Shown here one piece after another: positions 1-5,043 of a stretch of DNA of 5,046 nucleotides. The notes beneath the pieces are model-generated. The model was not told the DNA's origin. It saw only the letters and a program-made list of their open reading frames with translations, and ran no database searches. The stretch covers positions 1 to 5,046 of the forward strand of contig JAEWFZ010000026.1 in NCBI GenBank assembly GCA_023388535.1, given 5' to 3'. Position numbers and translations under genes: made by a program. Within the stretch, counting starts at the first letter, position 1. Every line of letters begins with the position of its first letter. Origin of the DNA: Bacillota bacterium. Lineage in GTDB: Bacteria > Bacillota_I > Bacilli_A > Erysipelotrichales > Erysipelotrichaceae.

Positions 1-54
1 ATGTATTTATCTTAAAGATGAAATTTAATTTATAACAAGATTACAAGAGCAAAT

Positions 55-71
55 GAGGTTAAAACCTCTTT
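55..71 (+). terminator. Weak terminator-like hairpin of an upstream transcript
   Basis: GAGGT (55-59) pairs with ACCTC (64-68) around a TAAA loop, and a short T-rich tail (TTTCT) follows. The AAA at 51-53 could extend the stem against TTT 69-71 across a bulged T. This could end a gene lying left of the window, since all three forward frames hit stops by base 35. The stem is short and the T-tract is interrupted, so the call is tentative. Confidence 0.3.
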
Positions 72-78
72 CTCAGAC

Positions 79-112
79 TTATTTCCGGTTGATACCACTA
101 AAACGGAAGTAA
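79..112. repeat. Inverted repeat of unknown role
   Basis: Bases 79-87 pair with 104-112 over 9 bp including one G-T wobble. The core is TTCCG against CGGAA, around a 16-nt loop. A small GGT-TGAT-ACC hairpin (87-96) overlaps the base of the loop. There is no T-tract, so it is not a standard terminator, and it matches no RNA family I recognise. It lies about 30 bp upstream of the SRP RNA promoter. Confidence 0.35.
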
Positions 113-122
113 CAATAATAAT

Positions 123-138
123 TGGCACACGTGAAACA
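123..138. promoter_or_regulatory. parS-like ParB binding sequence (degenerate)
   Basis: The 16-mer TGGCACACGTGAAACA matches the known chromosomal parS consensus TGTTTCACGTGAAACA at 13 of 16 positions. Eleven consecutive bases match perfectly (CACGTGAAACA). The three mismatches are contiguous, at positions 3 to 5 of the left half-site. parS sites cluster near oriC in Bacillota, and the dnaX-recR cluster is origin-proximal in Bacillus subtilis, so the context fits. The damaged left arm means it may be a weak site or a chance match. Confidence 0.35.
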
Positions 139-143
139 TAGGG

Positions 144-172
144 TTGAAAATTGATATTAAATTTAGTATAAT
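144..172 (+). promoter_or_regulatory. Sigma-A type promoter of the SRP RNA
   Basis: The -35 element TTGAAA (144-149) and the perfect -10 element TATAAT (167-172) are separated by exactly 17 bp, the optimal spacing. An AT-rich stretch lies upstream of the -35. Transcription would begin near 178-179, exactly where the 5' strand of the SRP RNA terminal stem begins. This agreement supports both calls. Read-through from this promoter would also transcribe tadA. Confidence 0.85.
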
Positions 173-177
173 AATAG

Positions 178-262
178 AGCTACTGCAACAGCAACTAGAG
201 AACCAGGTCAGGGTAGGAATACAGCAGCCTTAATCTAGCTCTACTGTGTGCGGTAGCTTTTT
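178..262 (+). ncRNA. ffs: Signal recognition particle RNA (small bacterial 4.5S type)
   Basis: This RNA forms the core of the signal recognition particle with Ffh and directs nascent membrane and secreted proteins to the translocon. The conserved apical domain is plain: CCAGGTCAGG (203-212), then a GTA/TAC stem closing a GGAA tetraloop (216-219), then AGCAGCC (223-229). These give the asymmetric and symmetric internal loops bound by the Ffh M domain. CTAGA (195-199) pairs with TCTAG (234-238). The termini pair over 10 bp (178-187 with 249-258) and a T-tract (258-262) follows. At about 85 nt it lacks the Alu domain of the long Bacillus form. The 5' end is inferred from the promoter and stem, and the 3' end from the T-tract. 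Confidence 0.92.
249..262 (+). terminator. SRP RNA 3' stem strand and U-tract acting as terminator
   Basis: The 3' strand of the terminal SRP helix (249-258) is followed directly by five Ts. The RNA's own closing stem may therefore serve as the termination hairpin. The 5' strand lies some 60 nt away, so folding of the whole RNA would be needed. The T-run is short, so partial read-through into tadA, whose ribosome binding site begins at 267, is plausible. Confidence 0.45.
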
Positions 263-279
263 GTTTAAGGAGCGAGCTT

Positions 280-720
280 ATGGAAAACTATATGAAAGAA
301 GCTTTAATCGAAGCTAACAAAGCTTTATTGTTGGATGAAGTTCCAATTGGTGCGATTATTGTGAGAAACGGGGAAATTATCGCACGGGCTCATAATGGTA
401 AAGAAAACTCACAAATAGCTACCCATCACGCGGAGATATTAGCGATAGAAGAAGCTTGTGCGATTTTAGGTAGCTGGCGTTTGGAGGATTGTGATCTTTA
501 TTGTACTTTAGAACCTTGTTCTATGTGTGCTGGTGCGATAATTCAAGCGCGCATACGTAAGGTTGTTTTTGGTGCCAGTGATCCAAAATCCGGTGCTTTA
601 AGCGGATTATATAATATGTACGAGGTTTCGGGATTTAACCATTATCCCGAAGTGGTTCATTCTGTACTGAAAGACGAATGCTCGCAAATATTGAAAGACT
701 ATTTCAAATCTAAGCGCTAG
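280..720 (+). CDS. tadA: tRNA-specific adenosine deaminase TadA
   Basis: Cytosolic zinc enzyme that deaminates the wobble adenosine 34 of tRNA-Arg(ACG) to inosine so that one tRNA reads several Arg codons. At 146 aa it has a length close to that usual for the family. The cytidine/deoxycytidylate deaminase fold is recognisable throughout. His50-Ala51-Glu52 gives a zinc ligand and the proton-shuttling glutamate. Pro79-Cys80 and Cys83 (PCSMC) give the other two zinc ligands. The segments VPIGAIIV (21-28), SWRLED (65-70) and FGASDPKSG (97-105) are typical of TadA rather than of other deaminases. The start at 280 is preferred over the internal ATG at 292 because AAGGAG (267-272) lies 7 nt upstream, and because the MENYMKEAL opening resembles the Bacillus homologue. 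The gene follows the SRP RNA directly and may depend on read-through from its promoter. Confidence 0.95.
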   Translation: MENYMKEALIEANKALLLDEVPIGAIIVRNGEIIARAHNGKENSQIATHHAEILAIEEACAILGSWRLEDCDLYCTLEPCSMCAGAIIQARIRKVVFGASDPKSGALSGLYNMYEVSGFNHYPEVVHSVLKDECSQILKDYFKSKR

Positions 721-723
721 CCT

Positions 724-754
724 TTGTATAGAACGAGATGTTCAATGGTATAAT
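724..754 (+). promoter_or_regulatory. Promoter of the dnaX operon with extended -10
   Basis: A perfect TATAAT (749-754) is preceded by TG at 746-747, giving an extended -10 (TGGTATAAT). The best -35 candidate is TTGTAT (724-729), with a rather long 19-bp spacer that the extended -10 could offset. Transcription would start near 761, leaving only about 15 nt of leader before dnaX. An inverted repeat GAAC-N5-GTTC (731-743) lies in the spacer, in an operator-like position. Confidence 0.65.
731..743. repeat. Inverted repeat GAAC-N5-GTTC inside the dnaX promoter
   Basis: GAAC (731-734) and GTTC (740-743) form a dyad separated by five bases, between the -35 and -10 elements. It resembles the Gram-positive LexA (DinR) operator, which is GAAC-N4-GTTC, but the spacer is one base too long. 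It may be an operator for another regulator or chance. Confidence 0.3.
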
Positions 755-775
755 AATATCAATAGGAGCTAATTC

Positions 776-2533
776 ATGATTTATAAATCTTTATATCGTA
801 CGTACAGACCACAAAGCTTCGCAGAAGTTGTTGGTCAAAAACATATTGTCACAGCACTATCTAACGCATTAAAACGCAATAAGGTTGCGCATGCCTACCT
901 TTTTTGTGGGCCGCGCGGAATTGGAAAAACGACTATTGCAAAATTATTTGCTAAGGCCGTAAACTGTCAAAATCCTCAAGAAGCACCTTGTGGTCACTGT
1001 CCAACTTGTGTGTCGATGAGCGCGCCTAATCATCCGGATATCATTGAAATGGACGCGGCATCTAACAATGGCGTAGAAGAAATTAGAGAAATCGTCGATA
1101 AAGTGAAATATGCACCGGTTGAAGGAAAGTATAAGATTTATATCATCGATGAGGTTCACATGTTAACACAATCGGCTTTTAACGCTTTGTTGAAGACATT
1201 AGAAGAACCACCTCAACATGTTATTTTTATCTTAGCCACCACCGATCCACAAAAAGTAATCCCGACCGTAATCTCACGTACCCAGCGTTTTGATTTTACT
1301 CGAGCTAATATTGCTGAAATAACAAAATTATTAAAAGAAGTTACCAACAAAGAAGAAATAGCAATCGAACCAGAGGCTATCGAATTAATAGCTGAACTTG
1401 CAGATGGTGGGTTTAGGGACGGTTTATCGATTCTTGAGCAAGTTGTGGCTTATGCCGAAAAAACCATAACCACAGATACCATTACCGCAGTCTATCGGTT
1501 AGCACGAATAGAAGAGCTACAAGAATATCTTCAACATTTAATCAATGGCGATATTAAAGCTGCGTACTTATCTTTGGATAAATTTGAAGAAGGGTCGGTT
1601 GACTATCGACGACTCATTCAAGACTTAATTGAACTATCAAAAGCCACGGTGATTATAAATCTCACTAATGACCCTCAATTTGTTCCGGGAAGATATCGAG
1701 AGAGCGCTAAAGCCTTAGTGCAGGAGAATAATCCTCATCTGTTTTTAGAGTTTGTCGATGAGTTTTTGAAGGTCCAATATGAAGCTAGATTCAGTGGTCT
1801 TTATCAATCCTATTTAGAGGTATCTACGCTTAGACTTTGTCAAAGTCAAAGCTTTGTTGAATCAAGAAAAGAAGAAGCTTACGAATTGGTAAAAAAGGAA
1901 ACTGAAGAAGAAGTAATTATTGAAACTAAAAAAGCTGAAACTGTTACCCCTATAGAACCAGAGCCATCCAAAGAAGCAGAATCCAAAGAGAATGATCCGG
2001 TTACACAAAACAGAAATAAATCTCCAAAAGGATACCCAGAAAATGACGAAGACCTAACCAAAACTTTGGTTGATTTAATGGTTCTTGGTGATCGAGAATT
2101 AAGAGAAAAAGAATCCGAAGCTTGGCATAAGATGAACGATTTGGCTCTGGATCCTCAATATCGAAAAGTTGCGATTTTACTTAAAAATAGTGAAATAAAA
2201 ATTGCCTCTGAAAAGTTTGTGGTAGTCAGTCTGATCAGACCAGAGCAGGTAAATGTGCTCAATCAACCAAGTAACCAAGAATTAATTCAGGAAACCATGA
2301 AAAAGGTAGTTGGAACCAAGAAAGGTGTTTTAGCGGTTACGAATACTGAATTAATGAAAGCAATTAAAGTGTTTTTACAATTTCAAGAAAATGATACATT
2401 ACCAAGCGAAACCGAAGCTAAGCAGAGTTTAAAATTATTTGAGCTACCAGAAAAAGTCGAAACTGAAATTGTAGATCCTGAAGCGTTACTTAAAGAAATG
2501 CTAGGTGATCTCTTAGAAATAAAGGATGAATAA
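776..2533 (+). CDS. dnaX: DNA polymerase III subunit gamma/tau (clamp-loader ATPase)
   Basis: AAA+ ATPase of the clamp loader, which opens the beta clamp and loads it on primed DNA at the replication fork. At 585 aa it is the long (tau) form. Visible motifs are Walker A GPRGIGKTT (45-53), zinc-ligand cysteines 64, 72, 75 and 78, Walker B IIDEVH (123-128), LLKTLEEPP (138-146), sensor 1 around ATTDPQK (154-160), an arginine finger in ISRTQRF (166-172), and sensor 2 GGFRDGLS (211-218). The usual SRC motif has Thr169 in place of Cys. Collar domain III ends near residue 360. It is followed by a Lys/Glu/Pro-rich linker (about 363-425) and a divergent tau C-terminal region (about 425-585). AGGAG (764-768) sits 7 nt before the ATG. 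The stop overlaps the recR start by one base. An in-phase A AAA AAG at 1891-1897 may yield a gamma-like short product. Confidence 0.96.
   Translation: MIYKSLYRTYRPQSFAEVVGQKHIVTALSNALKRNKVAHAYLFCGPRGIGKTTIAKLFAKAVNCQNPQEAPCGHCPTCVSMSAPNHPDIIEMDAASNNGVEEIREIVDKVKYAPVEGKYKIYIIDEVHMLTQSAFNALLKTLEEPPQHVIFILATTDPQKVIPTVISRTQRFDFTRANIAEITKLLKEVTNKEEIAIEPEAIELIAELADGGFRDGLSILEQVVAYAEKTITTDTITAVYRLARIEELQEYLQHLINGDIKAAYLSLDKFEEGSVDYRRLIQDLIELSKATVIINLTNDPQFVPGRYRESAKALVQENNPHLFLEFVDEFLKVQYEARFSGLYQSYLEVSTLRLCQSQSFVESRKEEAYELVKKETEEEVIIETKKAETVTPIEPEPSKEAESKENDPVTQNRNKSPKGYPENDEDLTKTLVDLMVLGDRELREKESEAWHKMNDLALDPQYRKVAILLKNSEIKIASEKFVVVSLIRPEQVNVLNQPSNQELIQETMKKVVGTKKGVLAVTNTELMKAIKVFLQFQENDTLPSETEAKQSLKLFELPEKVETEIVDPEALLKEMLGDLLEIKDE
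1891..1905 (+). other. Candidate -1 frameshift site in dnaX with adjacent stop
   Basis: Codons 372-374 read GTA AAA AAG, so the heptamer A AAA AAG (1891-1897) is in the phase required for simultaneous -1 slippage. After slipping, the new frame reads GGA AAC TGA, with the stop at 1903-1905. The product would be 376 residues, keeping domains I-III and ending in K-K-G-N. The same heptamer drives gamma synthesis in E. coli dnaX, where the stop also follows closely. A purine-rich GAAGAAG (1871-1877) upstream is a weak candidate for an internal Shine-Dalgarno stimulator. I see no strong hairpin immediately downstream. The site is seen directly, but its use is inference. Confidence 0.5.
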
Positions 2534-3123
2534 TGTACCCACAAGTGCTTTTAGATCTAATTGAACAACTAAAAAAATTACCGGGCGTCGGTGATAAGAC
2601 CGCTCAGCGCTATGCTTTTTCATTACTTGATTTAAGTGAAGAAGAACTTGAATATTTTTCAAGTTCAATATTAGCGGCGAAACAAGGATTACGTTATTGC
2701 GAACGATGCAATAATTTTTCAGAGCAAGCCCTCTGTGATATCTGCTTGGACACGCATCGCGACCAGACGACGGTTTGTGTGGTTGGATCGGTCAAGGATA
2801 TTATTGCCATTGAACGTCTCAATCAATATCAAGGCACCTACTTTGTATTAAACGATCTAATATCGACGGTAAAAAATGTTTTACCGAGCGACTTAAATTT
2901 AGAACAATTGAGTCAACGCGTAGAAGAAGGCGTCAGCGAATTGATTTTAGCTTTAAATCCAACGATAGAAGGCGAAACAACGGCACTATATTTGGCTAAA
3001 AGGTTTGATACTAAGGCCAAAGTAACTCGTTTAGCCCAAGGATTACCGATGGGAACAGCCTTGGAATATATTGATGATCTAACTTTATTACGCTCGATGA
3101 TAAATAGGAAGAGTATAGAATAG
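2533..3123 (+). CDS. recR: Recombination mediator protein RecR
   Basis: Ring-forming protein of the RecFOR pathway that helps load RecA onto SSB-coated gaps. At 196 aa it has the family's usual length. In order: an N-terminal helix-hairpin-helix (LKKLPGVGDKTAQRYAF, 13-29), a zinc finger with Cys56, Cys59, Cys68 and Cys71, a Toprim domain starting at VCVVGSVKDIIAIE (81-94), NPTIEGETTALY (142-153), and the C-terminal GLPMGTALEYIDDLTL (170-185). Two normally well-kept elements are altered: the Toprim loop that usually reads G-x-x-SP...GIGP reads DLISTVKNVLPSD (108-120), and the usual GLPVGG is GLPMGT. The start overlaps the dnaX stop (TAATG), which points to translational coupling. AAAGGA (2521-2526) inside dnaX serves as ribosome binding site, 6 nt away. 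No ebfC/ybaB gene intervenes. Confidence 0.95.
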   Translation: MYPQVLLDLIEQLKKLPGVGDKTAQRYAFSLLDLSEEELEYFSSSILAAKQGLRYCERCNNFSEQALCDICLDTHRDQTTVCVVGSVKDIIAIERLNQYQGTYFVLNDLISTVKNVLPSDLNLEQLSQRVEEGVSELILALNPTIEGETTALYLAKRFDTKAKVTRLAQGLPMGTALEYIDDLTLLRSMINRKSIE

Positions 3124-3134
3124 GAGGAAAGCCG

Positions 3135-4043
3135 ATGGCATCGATTGCTTATGTATGTCAGCATGAAATGATTGAATTTCACCGTCTTAGAGGACATCAA
3201 GAGATCGTTTTCTTACGCCTTAGCACGAAGCAGTTCTCACGTTTTGATACTAACGACTATTTATTCTTTTTAACGCGAAGCTTTCACCGCTCTGAGCGCG
3301 GTATCGTCGGCTATGGTAAGTTACATAAGCAAGAACAAGCATCTCCTAAAACCATGTGGCAAAGACACAAAGATATGACTGGTTATCCAAATATCCAAGA
3401 AATGTACGAAGCCTTAGATAAAATGGCTAAAGGCAATCAAAAACATAAAAAAATATCAGGACTACACCTAAAAGAAGTGGTATATTTTGAGTTTCCTGTC
3501 TATTTATCTGAGTTTGGCTATGATTTAGAACCAAATTTAGAATCCTTTACCTATATCGATCAAGAACAAGATATAACTTCTAAATTACTTAGTGCGGTAA
3601 AGTCGATAGGGCTTGATTTGTGGTCACAAACCCAAAATTCCGGAATGACCATTGAAGATTTAGATTTAGAAATAAAACGACATGTCTTAGCTCATACAGC
3701 AAGCAAATACGGCTTGTTTACCGAAAATTTCAATCGTACCTTGAATAATCGATTGTTGCGTTTCAGTGATAAACTGCAGAAAATCCCAGAAACCAATCAA
3801 GCATATACGTTAATTGTTGATGGCAATCTTATCTGTTATTTACCATTATTACAAAGAAATAGTACAGCCATTAATGAATTAATTGGAATTAGTTGTACGC
3901 TTTCTAGAGCCGCCGATCAACACCCGCTTATAGAAAATCCTAAATTTAAAGTTATCGTTTATGGTAATGGAAATTTAAAAAAGAATTTTGTAGAACAACT
4001 TGAATTATTCAATATCCAGTATTTAGACGTCAAAAAGGAGTAA
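3135..4043 (+). CDS. Uncharacterised 302-aa protein, possible PUA-like (EVE/ASCH) N-terminal domain
   Basis: I do not recognise this gene. AGGAGG (3122-3127), 7 nt before the ATG and overlapping the recR stop, fixes the start and indicates strong translation. The protein appears soluble, with no signal peptide or membrane segment. Residues 23-65 look like beta strands (EIVFLRLS, DYLFFLTRS, RGIVGYGKL) in a pattern that recalls PUA-like EVE/ASCH folds, which bind modified bases or RNA. A charged helical stretch (74-106) and another strand region (110-130) follow. The C-terminal part has a YTLIVDGNLICYLPLL strand segment (224-239) and ends in alternating strand and helix (FKVIVYGNG, 271-279; QYLDV, 295-299). 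That arrangement loosely recalls the end of nuclease-like alpha/beta folds, but no catalytic motif is evident. Fold ideas are inference only. Its place between recR and NAD kinase in one operon suggests a cytosolic housekeeping or nucleic-acid role. Confidence 0.85.
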   Translation: MASIAYVCQHEMIEFHRLRGHQEIVFLRLSTKQFSRFDTNDYLFFLTRSFHRSERGIVGYGKLHKQEQASPKTMWQRHKDMTGYPNIQEMYEALDKMAKGNQKHKKISGLHLKEVVYFEFPVYLSEFGYDLEPNLESFTYIDQEQDITSKLLSAVKSIGLDLWSQTQNSGMTIEDLDLEIKRHVLAHTASKYGLFTENFNRTLNNRLLRFSDKLQKIPETNQAYTLIVDGNLICYLPLLQRNSTAINELIGISCTLSRAADQHPLIENPKFKVIVYGNGNLKKNFVEQLELFNIQYLDVKKE

Positions 4044-4045
4044 TC

Positions 4046-4828
4046 ATGAAAATTTGCTTAGAACATCGCGATGACTTACGTTCGAAAGAAGTATTTTCGG
4101 AAGTTTATCGACGATTGTCGGATCTAGGTTACATACTAGTTCCTGAAAATCCCGATTTAGTGATTACTATTGGTGGAGATGGCACGATGTTGCATGCGAT
4201 TCATACGTATTTGAACAAGGGTGAAACACCAATGTTTGTAGGGATACATACCGGAACCCTAGGCTTTTTTACCGATTATGAAGCGGACGAATTGGAAGAT
4301 TTTTTCACTGATCTATCGACATCGCCCAAAGTTGATGAAGTGCGCTTATTAGAAGCGGATATTGAATACAATGATGGCCGAGAAAATAGAAAGATACTTG
4401 CGGTCAATGAAATACGAGTGGAGAATATTCTCCAAACTCAGCTACTTGATGTTTATATTGATGATCAATTTTTAGAAACCTTTAGAGGCAATGGCTTATG
4501 CATCAGTGGACAAATTGGTTCCACCGCCTATAATCGTTCGATTCAAGGCGCAATTATCGATGTCAGCTTACAAGCGATTCAATTGACGGAAATATCTGGC
4601 ATACATCATCGCCACTTTCGCTCCCTTAACTCACCATTAATACTAAAAGATAACAAAGAAGTCGCTCTACGTAGCAATACCTTTGAAAAAGCGATGATGG
4701 TTTACGATCATTTATACATCGATTTATTTAATGTCTCGAAAGTTTCGATTCATTTGAGTCCTCGGGTTATTAAATTTGCTCGATTTAGGGAGATATCTTA
4801 TTTTTCTAGATTAAGAAATCTCTTTTAG
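4046..4828 (+). CDS. nadK: NAD kinase
   Basis: Phosphorylates NAD to NADP in the cytosol, the sole known route to NADP and hence to NADPH-dependent biosynthesis. At 260 aa it matches the short Firmicute type (Bacillus PpnK is similar). Visible are the GGDGT motif (43-47, with catalytic Asp45), GIHTGTLGFFTDY (66-78), Asn121-Glu122 of the NE motif, and GNGLCIS...GSTAYNRS (148-165) for nucleotide binding. LTEISGIHHRHFRSLNSPLI (180-199) and FARFREISYFSRLR (244-257) are typical of the C-terminal part. The usual S-T-P-T/S-G-STAY segment here reads S-G-Q-I-GSTAY (154-162), an unusual substitution in a conserved loop. The start is supported by AAGGAG (4035-4040), 5 nt upstream and inside the preceding gene. 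It is the last gene of the operon and a terminator follows 15 nt later. Confidence 0.95.
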   Translation: MKICLEHRDDLRSKEVFSEVYRRLSDLGYILVPENPDLVITIGGDGTMLHAIHTYLNKGETPMFVGIHTGTLGFFTDYEADELEDFFTDLSTSPKVDEVRLLEADIEYNDGRENRKILAVNEIRVENILQTQLLDVYIDDQFLETFRGNGLCISGQIGSTAYNRSIQGAIIDVSLQAIQLTEISGIHHRHFRSLNSPLILKDNKEVALRSNTFEKAMMVYDHLYIDLFNVSKVSIHLSPRVIKFARFREISYFSRLRNLF

Positions 4829-4843
4829 ATAATAAATATAAAG

Positions 4844-4875
4844 AAAGTACACCATAATTCAAACGGTGTACTTTT
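4844..4875 (+). terminator. Rho-independent terminator of the dnaX-recR-nadK operon
   Basis: A perfect 10-bp stem (4844-4853 with 4865-4874, core GTACACC/GGTGTAC) closes an 11-nt loop and runs into TTTTATT. It lies 15 nt after the NAD kinase stop. The A-run on the left side makes it potentially active in both directions. Confidence 0.88.
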
Positions 4876-4915
4876 ATTACCGCAGGTAAATACCACGTGC
4901 TATGCGCGTGGTAAT
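4876..4915. repeat. Palindromic hairpin with an alternative pairing partner
   Basis: TACCACGTGC (4891-4900) pairs with GCGCGTGGTA (4904-4913) over 10 bp with one G-T pair, around a TAT triloop. Upstream, ATTACC (4876-4881) can pair either locally with GGTAA(A) at 4885-4890 or with GGTAAT (4910-4915), which would compete with the main stem. No T-tract follows, so it is not a standard terminator. Function unknown. Confidence 0.55.
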
Positions 4916-4927
4916 AGACGGATCGTT

Positions 4928-4998
4928 AAAGAAGTTTTAGAAAAAGAGCTGTCCGCTATAAAGAAGTTTTAGAAGGCCGCTATAAAGAAGTTTTAGAA
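4928..4998. repeat. Three direct copies of a 15-bp repeat, two in a 24-bp tandem
   Basis: AAAGAAGTTTTAGAA occurs at 4928-4942, 4960-4974 and 4984-4998. Copies two and three share 22 identical bases (4953-4974 and 4977-4998) in a 24-bp tandem period; copy one is 32 bp before copy two and has a shorter left flank. The array lies between two terminators. One forward frame of the tandem pair reads RYKEVLE twice, but it has no start codon and runs into the second terminator, so coding is not supported. The non-coding stretch around it (4829-5046, about 218 bases) holds only the terminators, the hairpin and this repeat. Confidence 0.8.
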
Positions 4999-5007
4999 AA
5001 ATCAAAG

Positions 5008-5043
5008 AAAAGAGTGAAATCAAATCAAGATTCACTCTTTTTT
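5008..5043 (+). terminator. Second rho-independent terminator at the window end
   Basis: GAGTGAA (5012-5018) pairs with TTCACTC (5031-5037). The stem can be extended inward by two pairs after a bulged A (5020-5021 with 5029-5030), and it is followed by six Ts (5038-5043). The A-rich left flank (5005-5011) means it could also stop transcription from the right. No gene is visible between it and the previous terminator, so it may back up the first, end a small RNA, or belong to a convergent gene beyond the window. Confidence 0.8.

Noticed and set aside
944..1159. Minus-strand open frame of 71 aa inside dnaX
   Set aside because: It lies antisense to the conserved ATPase domain, has no recognisable motif and is explained by the codon pattern of dnaX.
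1879..2061. Minus-strand open frame of 60 aa, Ser/Phe-rich
   Set aside because: It is the antisense of the Lys/Glu-rich linker of DnaX; the Ser/Phe bias is the mirror of those codons.
2571..2577. A7 run in recR (CTA AAA AAA), a slippery sequence
   Set aside because: It lies at codons 13-15, so a -1 shift would give only a short dead peptide; likely an ordinary Lys-Lys codon pair in an AT-rich gene.
2913..3200. Minus-strand open frame of 95 aa across the recR end
   Set aside because: It overlaps recR and the start of the next gene, both well supported, and shows no family motif.
3977..3983. In-phase A AAA AAG in the 302-aa gene
   Set aside because: No nearby -1 stop and no domain boundary; it shows that the heptamer can occur by chance here.
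4889..4904. Second CACGTG core as a possible parS
   Set aside because: Only about 8 of 16 positions match parS; the CACGTG is explained by the local hairpin.
4934..4962. Promoter using TATAAA at 4957-4962
   Set aside because: The sequence 17 bp upstream (GTTTTA) is a poor -35, and the TATAAA is part of the direct repeat.
4829..4972. Open frame continuing after the NAD kinase stop
   Set aside because: It has no start codon with a ribosome binding site and runs through the terminator hairpin, so it is unlikely to be coding.
4928..4998. CRISPR-like array
   Set aside because: The repeat is 15-22 bp, the intervals are 9-17 bp and copy spacing is uneven; no cas genes are present.
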